DNA of 64,000 nt from Diphasiastrum complanatum (taxonomy: Eukaryota; Streptophyta; Lycopodiopsida; Lycopodiales; Lycopodiaceae), in assembly GCA_029204225.1 (NCBI GenBank), contig CM055111.1, forward strand, positions 14,031,011-14,095,010. The letters run 5' to 3'. Shown one piece after another: positions 46,507 through 57,699 of this stretch. Made by a program: the position numbers and the translations under genes. The stretch's first letter is position 1, and each line of letters opens with the position of its first letter. Below the pieces are notes generated by a model. It searched no databases. It was given only the letters and a program-made list of their open reading frames with translations, and was not told the DNA's origin.

Positions 46507-47165
46507 AGGACACGCCTTACAAGAAGCTGATCGGATCCTTGTATCTAACAGACAACACACACCCTGACATAGCTTATGTTGTGTTCAGAATGAGCCAATT
46601 CAGCACAAATCCAAGCTTAGCACACTAGAAGATTGCAAAGCGAATCTTACGATATCTTCAGCAGACAAAGGGTTATGGGCTATGTTATTCTCGTGATGCA
46701 GGTTTACATATGCATTCCTACAGCGATGCAAATTGGCCATCACTCAAGGACGACTGTAAAAGTGTCTCAGGAGGGTGCACCATTGTAGCAGGCGCAACAA
46801 TTCTTTGGGTCAGCAAAAAGCGGACCATTACAGTTCAGTCATCCTACAAAGCAGAATAAGTTGCAGCCGCGAAAATGGCCAACAAATTCACATAGGACGG
46901 ACTGCGTGAAATCAACAAAGAGCCACTGATTGTGCAGATGGACAACACTTCTGTAATTCACCTGACAAAGGCCCGTGTTTTACTCAAGGACGAAACACAT
47001 TGTAATCAAGTATCACTTGATAAGGGAGTTGGTCATGAGAAACGAGTTGAAGACCAACTTCATTGGAACGAAGCAAATGGTGGCGGACATCTTCACCAAG
47101 GCCTTAGACAAATGTTTGTTCGAGAGGCAGAGGAAGAGTTTGGGAGTCATAAAGCTACCACGCTT
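46507..47165 (+). mobile_element. Copia fragment: RNase H region
   Basis: The plus strand reads TPYKKLIGSLYL, PDIAYVVFRMSQF, KRILRYLQQTKGYGLCYS, SYSDANWPSLKDDCKSVSGG, ILWVSKKRTITVQSS-KAE, LIVQMDNTSVIHLTK, YSRTKHIVIKYHLIREL and TKQMVADIFTKALDK, then a Copia end LGVIKLP. There are stops after SLAH and KAE and a frameshift near 46975. It runs directly into an antisense Copia gag. Confidence 0.9.
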
Positions 47166-47603
47166 TGCACGTATGCGTTCTCCAATAGAATGCAGTTCAT
47201 CTCTCATTGTCTTTATTATGGTCATGTACGTCTCAATGTGCTCTCTTTGCTCCATGCGGGCACTATTCAACTTTGACTTCAGAAACATGATTCTTGATAG
47301 ATTTGACGTCTCGAACTGCTCCTTTAGCACATCCCATGCCTGTCTGGGTGTAATAGCATCACAAATGTGAGTAATGATGTGATCTTTCACTGACAAGTTA
47401 ATGAAGGTCAAAGCTTTCCTCATCTTTTTGTCAAACACTTTGATGTCTGCTTCATTTGGCGGCCTTCTCTCATCACCTGTGATGACTTCCCACACATCTT
47501 TCTCCATCTGTATGTTTTTCATTTTGAATTTCCACACTGCATAGTTGGAAATCCCGTCCAATTTGCTACTTTCACTCAAAATGGACTCTCCCATGTTTGC
47601 CAT
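47165..47603 (-). pseudogene. Copia gag, antisense, truncated
   Basis: ATG 47603 opens MANMGESILSESSKLDGISN, then WKFKMKNIQMEKDVWEVITG, INLSVKDHIITHICDAITPR, AWDVLKEQFETSNLSRIMFL and IIKTMRDELHSIGERI. It is an uninterrupted Copia gag N-terminal half. Gag-like text ends near 47165, where the frame becomes antisense of the RNase H fragment. It is the same family as the Copia in the DUF642 intron. Confidence 0.9.
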
Positions 47604-48430
47604 CGCAAAATTGCTTAAAACTTCGGCCTTAGGCTAAGAACAGTATGTCAAGGCCAACAGTGATGTCAGAAGTTGAAAATAATGACCTGCACTTTTTTTT
47701 TTACCAGGCCACTCGCCGCTTTTCCACCAATTTGAAAGCCAAATCGGTGTCGCCTTCCGAAATGCACTCAGTCGTCAATTCCCAACAACGTGCCCAGTGG
47801 AATGGTGAAACTACTTCTGGCGTACTCCGAACACTTTCTTCGCTGCAACCGCTCTGTTTTGTTGTACCGTACTTGCAGGTACAGTCCGAGTGCCCTTCGT
47901 TTGGAGGTTATAGCCTTTCGTTTGGGTCAAAACGAGTAAAGGACCCAAAAATAGGGACTTTTCTATTGAACTGTTTCTTCACTTTGAAGAAACTTCACTC
48001 TTCACTTGTGAAGGCACCCAACTCAACTTTCAGTATGAAAATTTTTAATGAAGTTGAAGGCCAGAATGCACTTCAATTTTTCAAGACCCTATTTGAAGCT
48101 CATCTAATGGTTGAACCAAATCTTGTGATTCAAATTTCTCTCCCATCACAGATTCTGGACCGTTGATTCACTTGAAACCTCATCTACAGGTTCAAAGTAC
48201 ATCTGGGCATCGAACCAAACTCCTGCATACGCTAAGAACTTCGATACACTAAGTTCTTCATCGCGTTGGACGCGCAAACTGCCCGCGACTTCCCTGTCTG
48301 CGGTCGCGCCTCCCTTCCGGATCAAGCTCTCATATGGATCGTTTTGAGCACGATCTGAGGCCTGGAGCAGGGTCGCCCTACTGAATCCATGACTATAGAA
48401 TGTTCAGTCATGAAATTCCGTGGAGAAACG
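47604..48430 (-). mobile_element. Copia 5' leader of the antisense gag
   Basis: Read on the minus strand, this region matches the leader of the 12.75-kb Copia: CCAAACGAAAGGCTA, CCAAACRAARGGCACT and a GATTCATG block near 48390. No LTR or primer site is visible further right. The 47645-48166 plus frame is a shadow over this leader. Confidence 0.7.
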
Positions 48431-49799
48431 GTGATTTTAGCTCAACTTGACAAAGTGGCTTTTTTCACCTTTTTACCGCAAATCTGCTAGGTTAACTCCA
48501 ACACTGATTTGCATCTAGTCACAAAAGACTTGTGCAAAGTCACATCTAGGCAACCATATTCATGGAAACCCACTCACAATGCTTAGTAAGCAGAATTATT
48601 CTCGCATAGGCAGACTCTTTTATTGGTTCATATATCTACTTGCATTGTGACAAGTGACTAAAATGTGTAACCCTTCGAGTATTCAAGAATACATTGCACC
48701 ACAGTTATTTTTTTGTATAGGGCCTCCAAGCTTTCCCACATAAAAATAGACCAAATTTTTGGGCTGGGGGCTTCAGGAGCATAATGCCTAAAACATAGAT
48801 GAGAAAATTGTGATACTTTTAAATCAACATAAAAAAAATATCTTAAGGTTTTTACGTGCGCCGTAAAGCCTTGCCTTGGGGAGCAAATTCTGGCCATAAT
48901 TCTGCCTAGGCAACCCGCTTGGGCATTACAAGGAAATGTGAAAAATTTCATCATAATTATGCCTGACAAAGGCCCCAGGTAAGGCTTCACAGCTCCATTG
49001 GGCTGCTGCCCTTGAAACCCCCACCCTAAAGTTTTACCATATACATCCATAATTTGGGCCTTTGGTTATAAATCTCTGTGATACTCGATTTTCGACCATA
49101 TTAGTGATGGACTTTATACATCAAACCATTCTTGATGGAGTAAGTTACAGCATGATTGTTTTAGCACCACATATGACATTCTTTTGTGCACCAATGTGTG
49201 GGATCTATAGGATAAGTGACTTTAGAATAACTGCAGTTGATCTTATACATGAGTATTTTTCTCATACAATGAGTGCAGGTGTAATGAATTAGTGTATACC
49301 TACTGCAACTTTGGTTGGATCAAAAAATTTGTTCAAGTTTTGCTAATGATAAAAGAAATACGTGCATTCAATTTTTGCAAACAAACTCCATTGTCTACTT
49401 ATTGGAAGCCTCAACAGCAATAATTGACTAATTATCAATGTTCAAAAGTTTGAAACATGTTAGCACCCCCGTAAAGTATCTGCCGACATTGCTCATCTTG
49501 AACCAAAAACTCACACGAATGTCATTAATCTGTGTAGTATGTACATAAATTTTACCCCCTACCATGGAAGCACTATCGAATGGAAAGACATTATGCCCTG
49601 TAAAAGTAACCAAAAAATTATCTTCAATTGGCAGCCTTGTTGAATAAAAGCTCTGCTAAACATGAGGGAATAAAAATTTGAAACAGTCAAGACAGAATCC
49701 AGGAGAGCACAGGACACATTCAAAGATAATTCTGTTTGATTCAAAGAAGCGGAACTAGGTCGATAACAAAGAAAGATCTCCCAAAATAGAGTCAGGTGT
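48431..49799. other. Stretch without a recognisable gene
   Basis: Minus-strand frames such as 48658-49050 show no known motif. No repeats were noticed. Confidence 0.45.
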
Positions 49800-49807
49800 G
49801 ACAGAGT

Positions 49808-50620
49808 CATAGTTGCCCTTTCCGGAACGGAACACATTTTGTTCCAGAACTTGACCAAAAAAAATTTCAAAAAATACAATATGTTTTAACAAAGGAATCT
49901 AGATAAGGAATGGAATAGCAATTCTAGGATCAACATGAGCTCTTAAGAAAGTGGCTCAGATAGCGATTCTAGGATCAACGGGAGCTGCAAGAATTTCATT
50001 CATTTTGCCCAGATTTACTATACGCAGCTGTGTATCAGCAGTCAGACAAAATATGCATTACCAACGTCAGATAAGACATGGGGACATCGAGATAGAGGGT
50101 GAGTCTTCAAATAAAGCATTTAAAGTTCAAGCATAACCGAGATACGGAACGCAATGAAGAAAAAAGGGCCAGTCATCTGAATCCATGCACAACGCACTGA
50201 CAAACTAGCACAGCAGTAACAAGAAGCCATACTTAGAAAAAATATACGCAATTGAGTATGACAGAGATGGAGGACGTGACAGTAACTGATATGGTGGTGG
50301 TGGTCCATTGCGGTCCAAGGGAAACTATAGAGATCGAGCTGGTACTTATGATCGTCCCAGTGCTGGCCATGACGGTCGCTCATCTTATGATCGCAGCTTT
50401 AGTAACTTCTTTGATTTTGTTTCTGCTTGAACTGTATGTCTTCCAGTATTTCTGATATCTAGCATCCCGCAATGTATTATCAAGCGCCCCTCACTGTATT
50501 ATCAAGAAGAAAGAAAATTGTGGGCAGCAGGTGGCAATTTAATACCTGTTTTTTTTATTTTCAAAAAAACGTTCCGACCCAGTACGTTCCGGCCCAAAAT
50601 GGTCGGAACGGGTTTTTAAG
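49808..50620. mobile_element. hAT-type element, 813 bp, carrying a captured exon
   Basis: The left end, CATAGTTGCCCTTTCCGGAA, and right end (reverse complement CTTAAAAACCCGTTCCGACC) match the ends of the 179-bp MITE at 13754. The subterminal parts hold GTTCCGG-type repeats. The flanks GACAGAGT (49800-49807) and GACAGTAG (50621-50628) are an imperfect 8-bp duplication (GACAG shared). The boundaries are less certain than for the other three elements. Inside it is a fragment that looks host-derived (50254-50430). Confidence 0.7.
50254..50430 (+). pseudogene. Captured Gly/Arg/Tyr-rich gene fragment
   Basis: The frame EYDRDGGRDSN, stop, YGGGGPLRSKGNYRDRAGTY, DRPSAGHDGRSSYDRSFSNF runs to a stop at 50430 and is followed by what looks like 3' UTR. 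RGG/YDR-rich tails are typical of RNA-binding proteins (DEAD-box helicases, FET/TAF15-like). No transposase precedes it in the element, so I read it as a host exon picked up by the transposon. A stop at 50287 shows it is not functional here. Confidence 0.55.
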
Positions 50621-52543
50621 GACAGTAGATCTCAGATAAATACTTCCATTAGCCCCAAACAGATCATTCGCGACCAACACAGAGCTTTACTTGCATTGCT
50701 ATTTATGAGGTACTAAATTCAAATAATAGCAGGGACAGAATGATTGCAGCCAATTCAGATGAATACTGGGTTCGAAAACTATGAGCTATATTGTTTTTGC
50801 TTGTCATCTGGCACTTTGGGCTCACATGTGCCAAGAATTTGAAAAACATTTTCCCTGCTTCCTGCAACTGTACTGCATAGCTTGGTAACTTATTAGATTA
50901 TAACCCTGAATTGAAGCAAACATTGCACCTTACCTGCAGTTAACTTTTTCAGATATATCCAATTCAGTGACACTTAAACTTTGCATACTTTTTTGTCAGT
51001 TCTTATACCTGCATCAAAGAAACAAAGTACAGATCTTTTTTTAATTTTCATTAGTTATTATTATTCTTTTTTAAGTTGAAACAGTTGTTAGATCTTTACC
51101 TTTGCAAGAGTGTGAAAACTAGGATGGTACCTGACATGATAAAGGACACATGCAATCTTAAACTTCAAAAAATCCACCTACTAAGTCAAAGGCCATCAGG
51201 TCCATTGTGCAAAGCATGGAACAAAAGCAATGTTCCTCGCTGCATCAGCACTCAATAGTAGGTGCCGGTCAGGTTTCGAACAAGCTAAAGTGATGTAATG
51301 TAACTTCTAATCATTTTTCGATAATTAAGTAGACTCATGTGATTGGCTTTGCTCTTTAGTGCTAGACTTCGTCATGCCAGAGTCTGACCTTCAACTCCAG
51401 ACAAGTGATACATACTCGGTGCGTTAGTCTTTGTACAAATGTATAAAAGCCAAAACGTCGCTAAACGCACAGCTGGTGGACAGAATCATAGAATTAATGA
51501 ACCGTGTATGGTTCACCACAGTTCTGAGAACCGTACAGTGAACCATATGGTTCTCAGAAAATTTAAGGGGGAACCATAGATGCAGCGAATCGCGATTCGC
51601 TGGACTCGCGATGTGCTTCAGAATCGTTTCTAAAAAAAAACAACTTAACTGATTTCGGGCCTCCTCGTGGATAGAACCGCGCCAGCAGTGGAGGCGGCAA
51701 ATTTTTTTCTGAGAGCTGTGGGCGTCCGATCTTCGCAAGTGAATAGTCGGCAGGCATCTACTCGGCGATACGGAGGTGGTGTGCACGGTGCCGGGCGGGT
51801 CTGAGCTTCATGGAGAGTAATTTTCGACCAATTTTCGATATTTGGTAAGTGTAGGCTTGATTTTTTGCAATTGTTGACATTGAGCTGTAGGCAACCAAAT
51901 CCAACGTAGTTTGGCTCTAGACCACCTTTCTTCATGCTCACGGTGATTCCTACGACGTCAGTTTCAGCCGTTACGGCATGCCTAGCGAGATTAAAGACCA
52001 CATTCCAAATGCTTGTGTATTTTTGCCATTTTCACAAACTGACTTGTTGGAAACTGAGTGAGGTGATGTCTGAGCCTATAAGGCATTTCCACATGCCTGC
52101 ACAGACTCCTATGACCTCCGTTCTGCCCGTCTACGTTCGTATCACAAATTTCAATTTTAATGCCCTGATTCCATACTTTTTAGGGTTTAGGCGTGGACCA
52201 TCGTGCAAACATTGCTAGGGGCGCGTTTTAAGCCCACACTGCACTCCTTTATGCCTGCACGGACTCCCACGCTAACATCAATCGCCTGTTATCCCTCATA
52301 CTGAAATTATTCTATCCCACGCCCTAATCTCATGTTCTTTTTTGGCAATTGATATGATGTGTGAATTGGAATCGTTCTGATGTATGCTCTGGTATTTTGA
52401 GCTCTATTTGAGCTTGGTAATGTTGTTTAATGCAATATATTTTTTTCTACTGACGTTTGCTTGATTATTTGTTGATTGCAGCTTTGGGGTCGTGTTGATA
52501 AGATGCCAGTGCGGGACCGAGGCCTTTGGGCTGAGGTTGAGCT

Positions 52544-53770
52544 TACCGACGGGGTGTGGGCACACAACATGGCTCAAGTACCCGCAGATGGAGATGCTTG
52601 CATTGCGGTGGTCCATTCACGGGGACACTCACCAGGGCTAGGGCTCACTTGCTGCGGGTCAGAGGGCCAGATGGGCGGACATTGGGCATATCTGACTGCC
52701 CCAGGATTTCTGATGAGGATCTGCAGAGGTTGTCTACCATGTAAGGGCCCGGTACTGCATCACAGGGTTCTAGACAGGGACAGGTAGCAGGAGCAGCTAC
52801 AGGCAGACATGCAGGAGGGCTCACAGGCAGGCAGACAGGGCCTACCACGGGTATTGGGCCCAAGTACATCACGGGCAAGGCATGGTACAACTGCAGGGCA
52901 TAGTACATCACGGGCTGGGCATGGTGTGCAGAGCCTAGTACATCACGGGCAGAGCATGGTACAAGTGTAGGGCCCAGTATATCACGGGCAGAGCATGGTA
53001 CAGGTGCAGGGCCCAATACATCACGGGCAGAGCATGGTTCAGGTGCAGGGCCTAGTACAGCACCTTCAGTTCCATCCACAACAGCAGCATGACCATCAAA
53101 TGAGCATGTTGGTTCAGCGGCAGCGGGTGCTTCTCGTCCCTCCTCCTCGGCAGCAGATGCACCACATGCTTCGACAGATGTTGCCAGAGAGAGCGACACA
53201 CCCACAAATCAGCCATTCGTTGGGCATGCTAGACCACAAGCACCATATATACAGCAGACAGGGGTTAGGCCCAGGCAGCAGACCCTTGATCAATGCGGCT
53301 GGCAGAGAGAGCAGCAGACCCATTGCACTCGACTGTGTGGCTAGTTCTTTTACGAGTGCGGCATTCCTTTTGCTGTTGCTGACACTTGGGTGTTCAGGGA
53401 GTTTTGTGCACAGATGGCGGCCGTGGATGCTACATGGACACCTCCCAAGCGAGAGGCACTGCGAGGCAGGTTGCTTTGTGAAGAAGAGGAGACCATCACG
53501 CGGGAGTTGAGTTCCATTCGCTCAGCTTGGCAGCGGAGTACCTTGTCTTTATTATCTCTTTGCATGTGTTTAGGATTTACTGGTGGCGCAATTTTTGCAT
53601 GTAACTAATGGGTGTTTTGCGACAGGTATGGATGCACGATATTGAGTGATGGATGGACCGACATTCGTCGGCGATCCATCATCAATGTCTTGGTTTATTG
53701 CCCGCTTGGCACAATATTCCTACGTGGCATGGATGCCACTCGGGTGGTGACGTCATCGGAGCCGATTTCG
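52544..53770 (+). pseudogene. hAT transposase (BED finger, DUF659)
   Basis: The frame from 52556 reads HGSSTRRWRCLHCGGPFTGT, LTRARAHLLRV, DCPRISDEDLQRL: a BED-type zinc finger (C-x2-C…H…C). After a TAA at 52742 the same frame gives GPxTSRAEHGxGAG repeats, then FFYECGIPFAVADTWVFREF, DATWTPPKREALRGRLL, SIRSAW. Past a gap of about 90 bp (probably an intron; a clean GT donor is lacking) comes YGCTILSDGWTDIRRRSIIN, PLGTIFLRGMDATRVV. The second half is the DUF659 domain with part of the catalytic core (SDGWTD). At least four stops make it inactive. Confidence 0.88.
52856..53070 (+). repeat. 42-bp coding minisatellite in the hAT transposase
   Basis: About five to six copies of a 42-bp unit (GGGCCYAGTACATCACGGGC then AGAGCATGGTACAGGTGCA) stand in frame, coding GPSTSRAEHGTGAG. 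The unit is a multiple of 3 and keeps the frame between BED and DUF659. Confidence 0.88.
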
Positions 53771-53781
53771 CCCCCCCCCCC

Positions 53782-53832
<51 letters not shown>
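53771..53832. repeat. C tract and (CT)n microsatellite
   Basis: Fourteen C (53771-53784) are followed by more than 20 CT units up to 53832. It breaks the hAT DUF659 text. Confidence 0.95.
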
Positions 53833-53834
<2 letters not shown>

Positions 53835-54332
53835 GGATAGTATCTAATTTTATCCCACTCTACCTGTACTAAACTGTTTTACGACTTTTATGGTCAAAAT
53901 TTTGAAGTTCGTTAAAAAAATGGTTATGTTTATACAAACACCTCTTAAAGTTTCATATGGTTCACATTCGACAACCAAGATCCGATGCATATGATCCGAG
54001 TAGCATGTAACTTGTTACAATTACCGATTTTAGTTAATATGCCTTTAAAGTAAGACTCCAGCTCGTACCTTCCTAGAAAGCATGATTATGCTCAAGAGCC
54101 TTGACACCAATGCATGACTTGATACTTTCTGAAGTCACGAGAATTAGAATGGCATGGATTTGCCTTAATATCTCTGCATACGAGTCCTTGCTCGTCTTAT
54201 TTGCTAATGCATTGCCTTGAATGGTGAACTTTTAAATACCTCCATATCATTTACTAATGATAAGAACCAACACCACATGATCAGCATGGCATTTTCCCAG
54301 ATACGGTCAAAGAACGGTTTGGCCTATCGCTA

Positions 54333-54652
54333 CATTTTCTATTTTTTATGAGAAGACTGGACTATGATTCATTAATTCTAGTCATGCTGTAAAGTAGTAA
54401 GACTTGCTTTGTACATGGATAACAATTGACGTTCGATGTTGACACTTGTCTTCCTCACGTACTAACTCGCGCGGTTTTGTGTTGTGGGATGGCAGCAGGT
54501 ACCAGCTAGACGTCTTGAAATAAGTTTTGCTTTATGGAGCTTCTTTTAGTACTATATTTTACTTTTCAGCTTTATATTACCTTGTTAGCTTATGAATAAA
54601 GGTTTCAAAGCATTTGATCTTGCTTAAGCAAGATGAACTATGTGAATGCTTT

Positions 54653-54672
<20 letters not shown>
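54333..54672. repeat. Dispersed repeat, partner at 62082-62432
   Basis: Shared landmarks: GACTATGATT, AAGTAGTA, ACATGGATAACAA, TTTTGTGTTGTGGGATGG, ACGTCTTGAAA, TACTTTTCAGCT, ACCTTGTT and TTATGAATAAAGG. Copies are direct and moderately diverged, about 340 bp. I cannot assign the family. The CT microsatellite at 54655-54699 marks the right edge here, and a shorter CT tract does so at 62415. Confidence 0.85.

Positions 54673-54699
<27 letters not shown>
54655..54699. repeat. (CT)n microsatellite
   Basis: About 22 uninterrupted CT units. Confidence 0.97.
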
Positions 54700-54701
<2 letters not shown>

Positions 54702-55645
54702 CCACTGAAGCAACCTAGTTGGCCTCAACATGGACAAAGATCTCGAATGAGGATTCCTCGGTCGCTAATGTAGAGATAGATATATTGATGTTAACTCTAG
54801 GATAGTACATCACATAAAAAGGGAGCCATGCAATGTTCAAATTTATGGAGTGAAACTACAAAGTCTTAAATGAGGAATTCCTGGGGGAATTATGCTATTT
54901 AATGAGCGCAAAATGGACAAACAACAAAAAAATTTGCATATTTTCATTTTTTGATTGAGGTCCTCTGGGCTCTGGCAGTACTTCTGTGGGATAACCCTGC
55001 CATAGAATCCTGCACATAATTTCATCCTATGCTAACAAAACAGCTGCATAGAATTTCTTTCCAAGAATGAATAATCTAGCTAAATGGATAGCTCCTGGAA
55101 TTACAGTCTGAGACTAAAACATCTGCATCAATCATCTACTCAGCACTCCATAAAGAGCAAATGTTTCATCCTTTTGCTTAACCTGATAATTACTAACCCT
55201 TAATCGACTATTCTGCAAAAGCAGTTTAGATCAAGCATGTGCCTTGCTTTTGGAAAACTGAACATCCCTACTAAAAAGTTTGATATCACAAGACAGCTAC
55301 AGGAAAGTAACATGGTATATTAAAACAAACTTCTCAACCAAATATACATTTGTAGCTATAATGATTAGGGGCAAAATTCTTCATACTATGAACAGATAAA
55401 TCTACAGGATTACAAGGTGCTAATGGACTGAGGTAGACTTATATTTGGGTAGCATAACAGTATAAAATTTAAGCTTTTGTAAATAAACTAAGGATACCGT
55501 GTCTGTGTAGATCTGTGTAGAGTATACGCCATAAAACATGCACTGAAAACGATTCGAGTTGGAACTAAAAACAGCAGCTTCACATGGTGGTCTGGGAGTC
55601 AACAAAATGCAAGGACAACCGCCTGCTCAGAAATGTACATGGCAT

Positions 55646-56770
55646 TCAGAAAACTGGAACTCGACGACGCCGGCGAGGGTACCACAATGCAAATAGCCGA
55701 TCTGCTACAAAACTCCAAGTTTCAGAGAGAACGTGAGTTAAGGATTTTTGAGCTTTTCCTGCTTCATCGCCTTTCGTATCTGCAATCTCTTCCGGCAGCT
55801 TATTTGCTTCTGACTCTGTAGATGACGTTTCTGCTGCACATCCATCCTTATCATATATTGGGGCAACTTGCTTTGTTCTGTATTTGGCCGGAAGTTCTCC
55901 CTTGCTCTTTTGAACTGATGATGAGTGGTGATGCATCTCCTGCCGCTGTCCAGCACTTCCTTTCACAGCGATTTTTATCTTCTTAGGTGTCTTTTTCTTC
56001 TGTAGCTTGTTTTCCTCTCTAGATGGATCTCTGTGAGGGCTTATCACCAAGCTCCCTTGCCTTTGAGAATTCCTCTCGTCAATGACAACTTCCATTGCAG
56101 TTATCCTCTCAGGAGCTATTTTGTTACAGGGATATTTCAATATATCCTGATCCACCGCTACTTGCCTGGCTACATCTACAAGCTCGTCAGGTTTAAAAGT
56201 AGGGGACTCCTCCAGGCAAAGAGCGTTTACTTCTATTTCCTTTGATTTACTAGAAAGGGTACTATTACGTGCTTTCTCCTCGTAGCATTCGAAACCGTGT
56301 TGACGTTCCCATTCTGCTCTATCATCAATTGTACCTTGAACCTTCGAAGTGCCAGCAGACTCGTTAAGAAGAATTGCTTCGTGAATCAAACCTCGGTTTG
56401 GAGAAGAATCCCAGCGACTCCAGTGGAACATGTAACATTGGAAACAATCACAACCAAAGGAAGGCTCGTGATTTCCCTTTTTCTTAATAGATCCAGCTTT
56501 TCTATAATCTTTGCCGCTGTGAATAGGAAAGTGAGACTGTTGTGGAGATTTCGGCTGTGGATTTGCTTTCGACTTCCAAAATCTTCCCTGTAATACACGT
56601 TCAACGTTTACGTCCTCTGACGGACGAGTAATAAGGTAAGCGAAAACCTCTTTATCTTCCGGGGGAAGAAGATCGATCAAAGTCTTGACGTTTGATGCAA
56701 GACCATCTAAAACAGAGCAAGCGTCCATAGTTTGAGCTTGAGACGTCTTCTTTTGAGTAAAGTTCAGCAT
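55646..56770 (-). CDS. Uncharacterised plant protein, 374 aa, single exon
   Basis: The frame is intact from ATG 56770 to the stop at 55646. A second ATG at 56728 (MDACSVLDG) may be the real start. It belongs to a plant family of unknown function. Its signature is CDCFQCYMFHWSRWDSSPNR then GLIHEAI (about residues 107-135), with an N-terminal LPPEDKEVFAYLITR (about 39-53) and a C-terminal TWSFVADRLFALWYP. Between them lies a long charged, Lys/Glu/Ser-rich linker (140-340) with KKKTPKKIKI and ends basic RRRRR, possibly a nuclear signal. There is no signal peptide. The G-box-rich region at 57.85 kb is about 1 kb upstream. Confidence 0.88.
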   Translation of the reverse strand: MLNFTQKKTSQAQTMDACSVLDGLASNVKTLIDLLPPEDKEVFAYLITRPSEDVNVERVLQGRFWKSKANPQPKSPQQSHFPIHSGKDYRKAGSIKKKGNHEPSFGCDCFQCYMFHWSRWDSSPNRGLIHEAILLNESAGTSKVQGTIDDRAEWERQHGFECYEEKARNSTLSSKSKEIEVNALCLEESPTFKPDELVDVARQVAVDQDILKYPCNKIAPERITAMEVVIDERNSQRQGSLVISPHRDPSREENKLQKKKTPKKIKIAVKGSAGQRQEMHHHSSSVQKSKGELPAKYRTKQVAPIYDKDGCAAETSSTESEANKLPEEIADTKGDEAGKAQKSLTHVLSETWSFVADRLFALWYPRRRRRVPVF

Positions 56771-57510
56771 TTTGAGAGAGAAGTTCTTAGCTAAATAAGC
56801 TGAGAATCGAGATTGAAAACGTTCTCAGTAGATGAACCACCAAAGGCGTGGAAAGTTTTCGTCAACAGGCCTCCACAGAAACCTTTCAATGTATGTCGCT
56901 TCGTGTTTGGATAAGAAAGCACACTTTCTCTCAACCATTACGACAAAGAAGAGGAATCGTAAAAAAAGGTGAAACTGCAAGATGCATTCAGAAACTTCCT
57001 TCCATATCGTCGAAAGCTGTTCAGGATGTCTAGTAGCTTGCACACTCTATTGAAACAGCAACTAGATAGGCCTATGCTTCAAGTGTAGACACTGCACTGC
57101 AACGAGAAATATAAAACATCTTCGAAAACAACGGTATAAAATGCTTCAGTCTCAAACTGCTTCATCACTCCATCAACACTTCGAGGCACATCCACACACT
57201 GATCAACAGATTACAGCCATTGTCCTCTCACGAAAAAGAAGCGCTATCAACTTAAAGCGAAGCAAAGATTCTTTCAGAAGCCGCACCAGTCTGAAATGCT
57301 CCTCAGTAATAAGACAGAAAAAACTACTCAAGTCTCAAAGCGTTCAAACTGCTCATTACTCCACCAAAATGACGGGCGAGACAGAGTGACAAACAGATTA
57401 CAGATATTATTATTATCCTCTCAAGACAAAGAACAGCTAGCAAACCAGAGCGATGCACAGATAGGCCGAGGCAGTCGGGAACAAGCTTCAGGGTACAAAG
57501 ACATAATGAA

Positions 57511-57594
57511 AGACTGCAAATCACCTCCTGCTATGTAGAGAGCTTACTTAACTTGCAAATCACCTCCTGCTGGGGTAGAGAGCTTAACTTGCAG
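57511..57594. repeat. Two-copy tandem duplication, about 42 bp
   Basis: TGCAAATCACCTCCTGCT followed by RTAGAGAGCTTA-CTTAACT is repeated with a few changes. Confidence 0.9.
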
Positions 57595-57699
57595 ATATTT
57601 TTCGAAGGACGGACGAAGACACCTTAAATGTTGACACAAAACTTACGATCCAGCACAGAACTCACCCGTAGCTGCTGCATCGAGCTTCGTCAGACGGCG

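Larger units (their letters stand above)
51574..53800 (+). mobile_element. Decayed hAT transposon with transposase
   Basis: It starts CATAGATGCAGCGAATCGCG (51574), nearly the same as the left end of the 653-bp element at 9543. A BED finger (52544-52744), a 14-aa repeat region and a DUF659 domain (53330-53770) follow, all in one frame apart from a few stops and one interruption. The right end was not found: the sequence runs into a C/CT simple repeat at 53771 and the C-terminal dimerisation domain is missing. Confidence 0.85.

Noticed and set aside
47645-48166. 173-aa plus-strand frame
   Set aside because: It lies over a Copia 5' leader that aligns on the minus strand with the 13.6-kb leader.
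52645-53205. 186-aa minus-strand frame with PCSARDVLGP repeats
   Set aside because: It is the complement of the in-frame 42-bp repeat of the hAT transposase.
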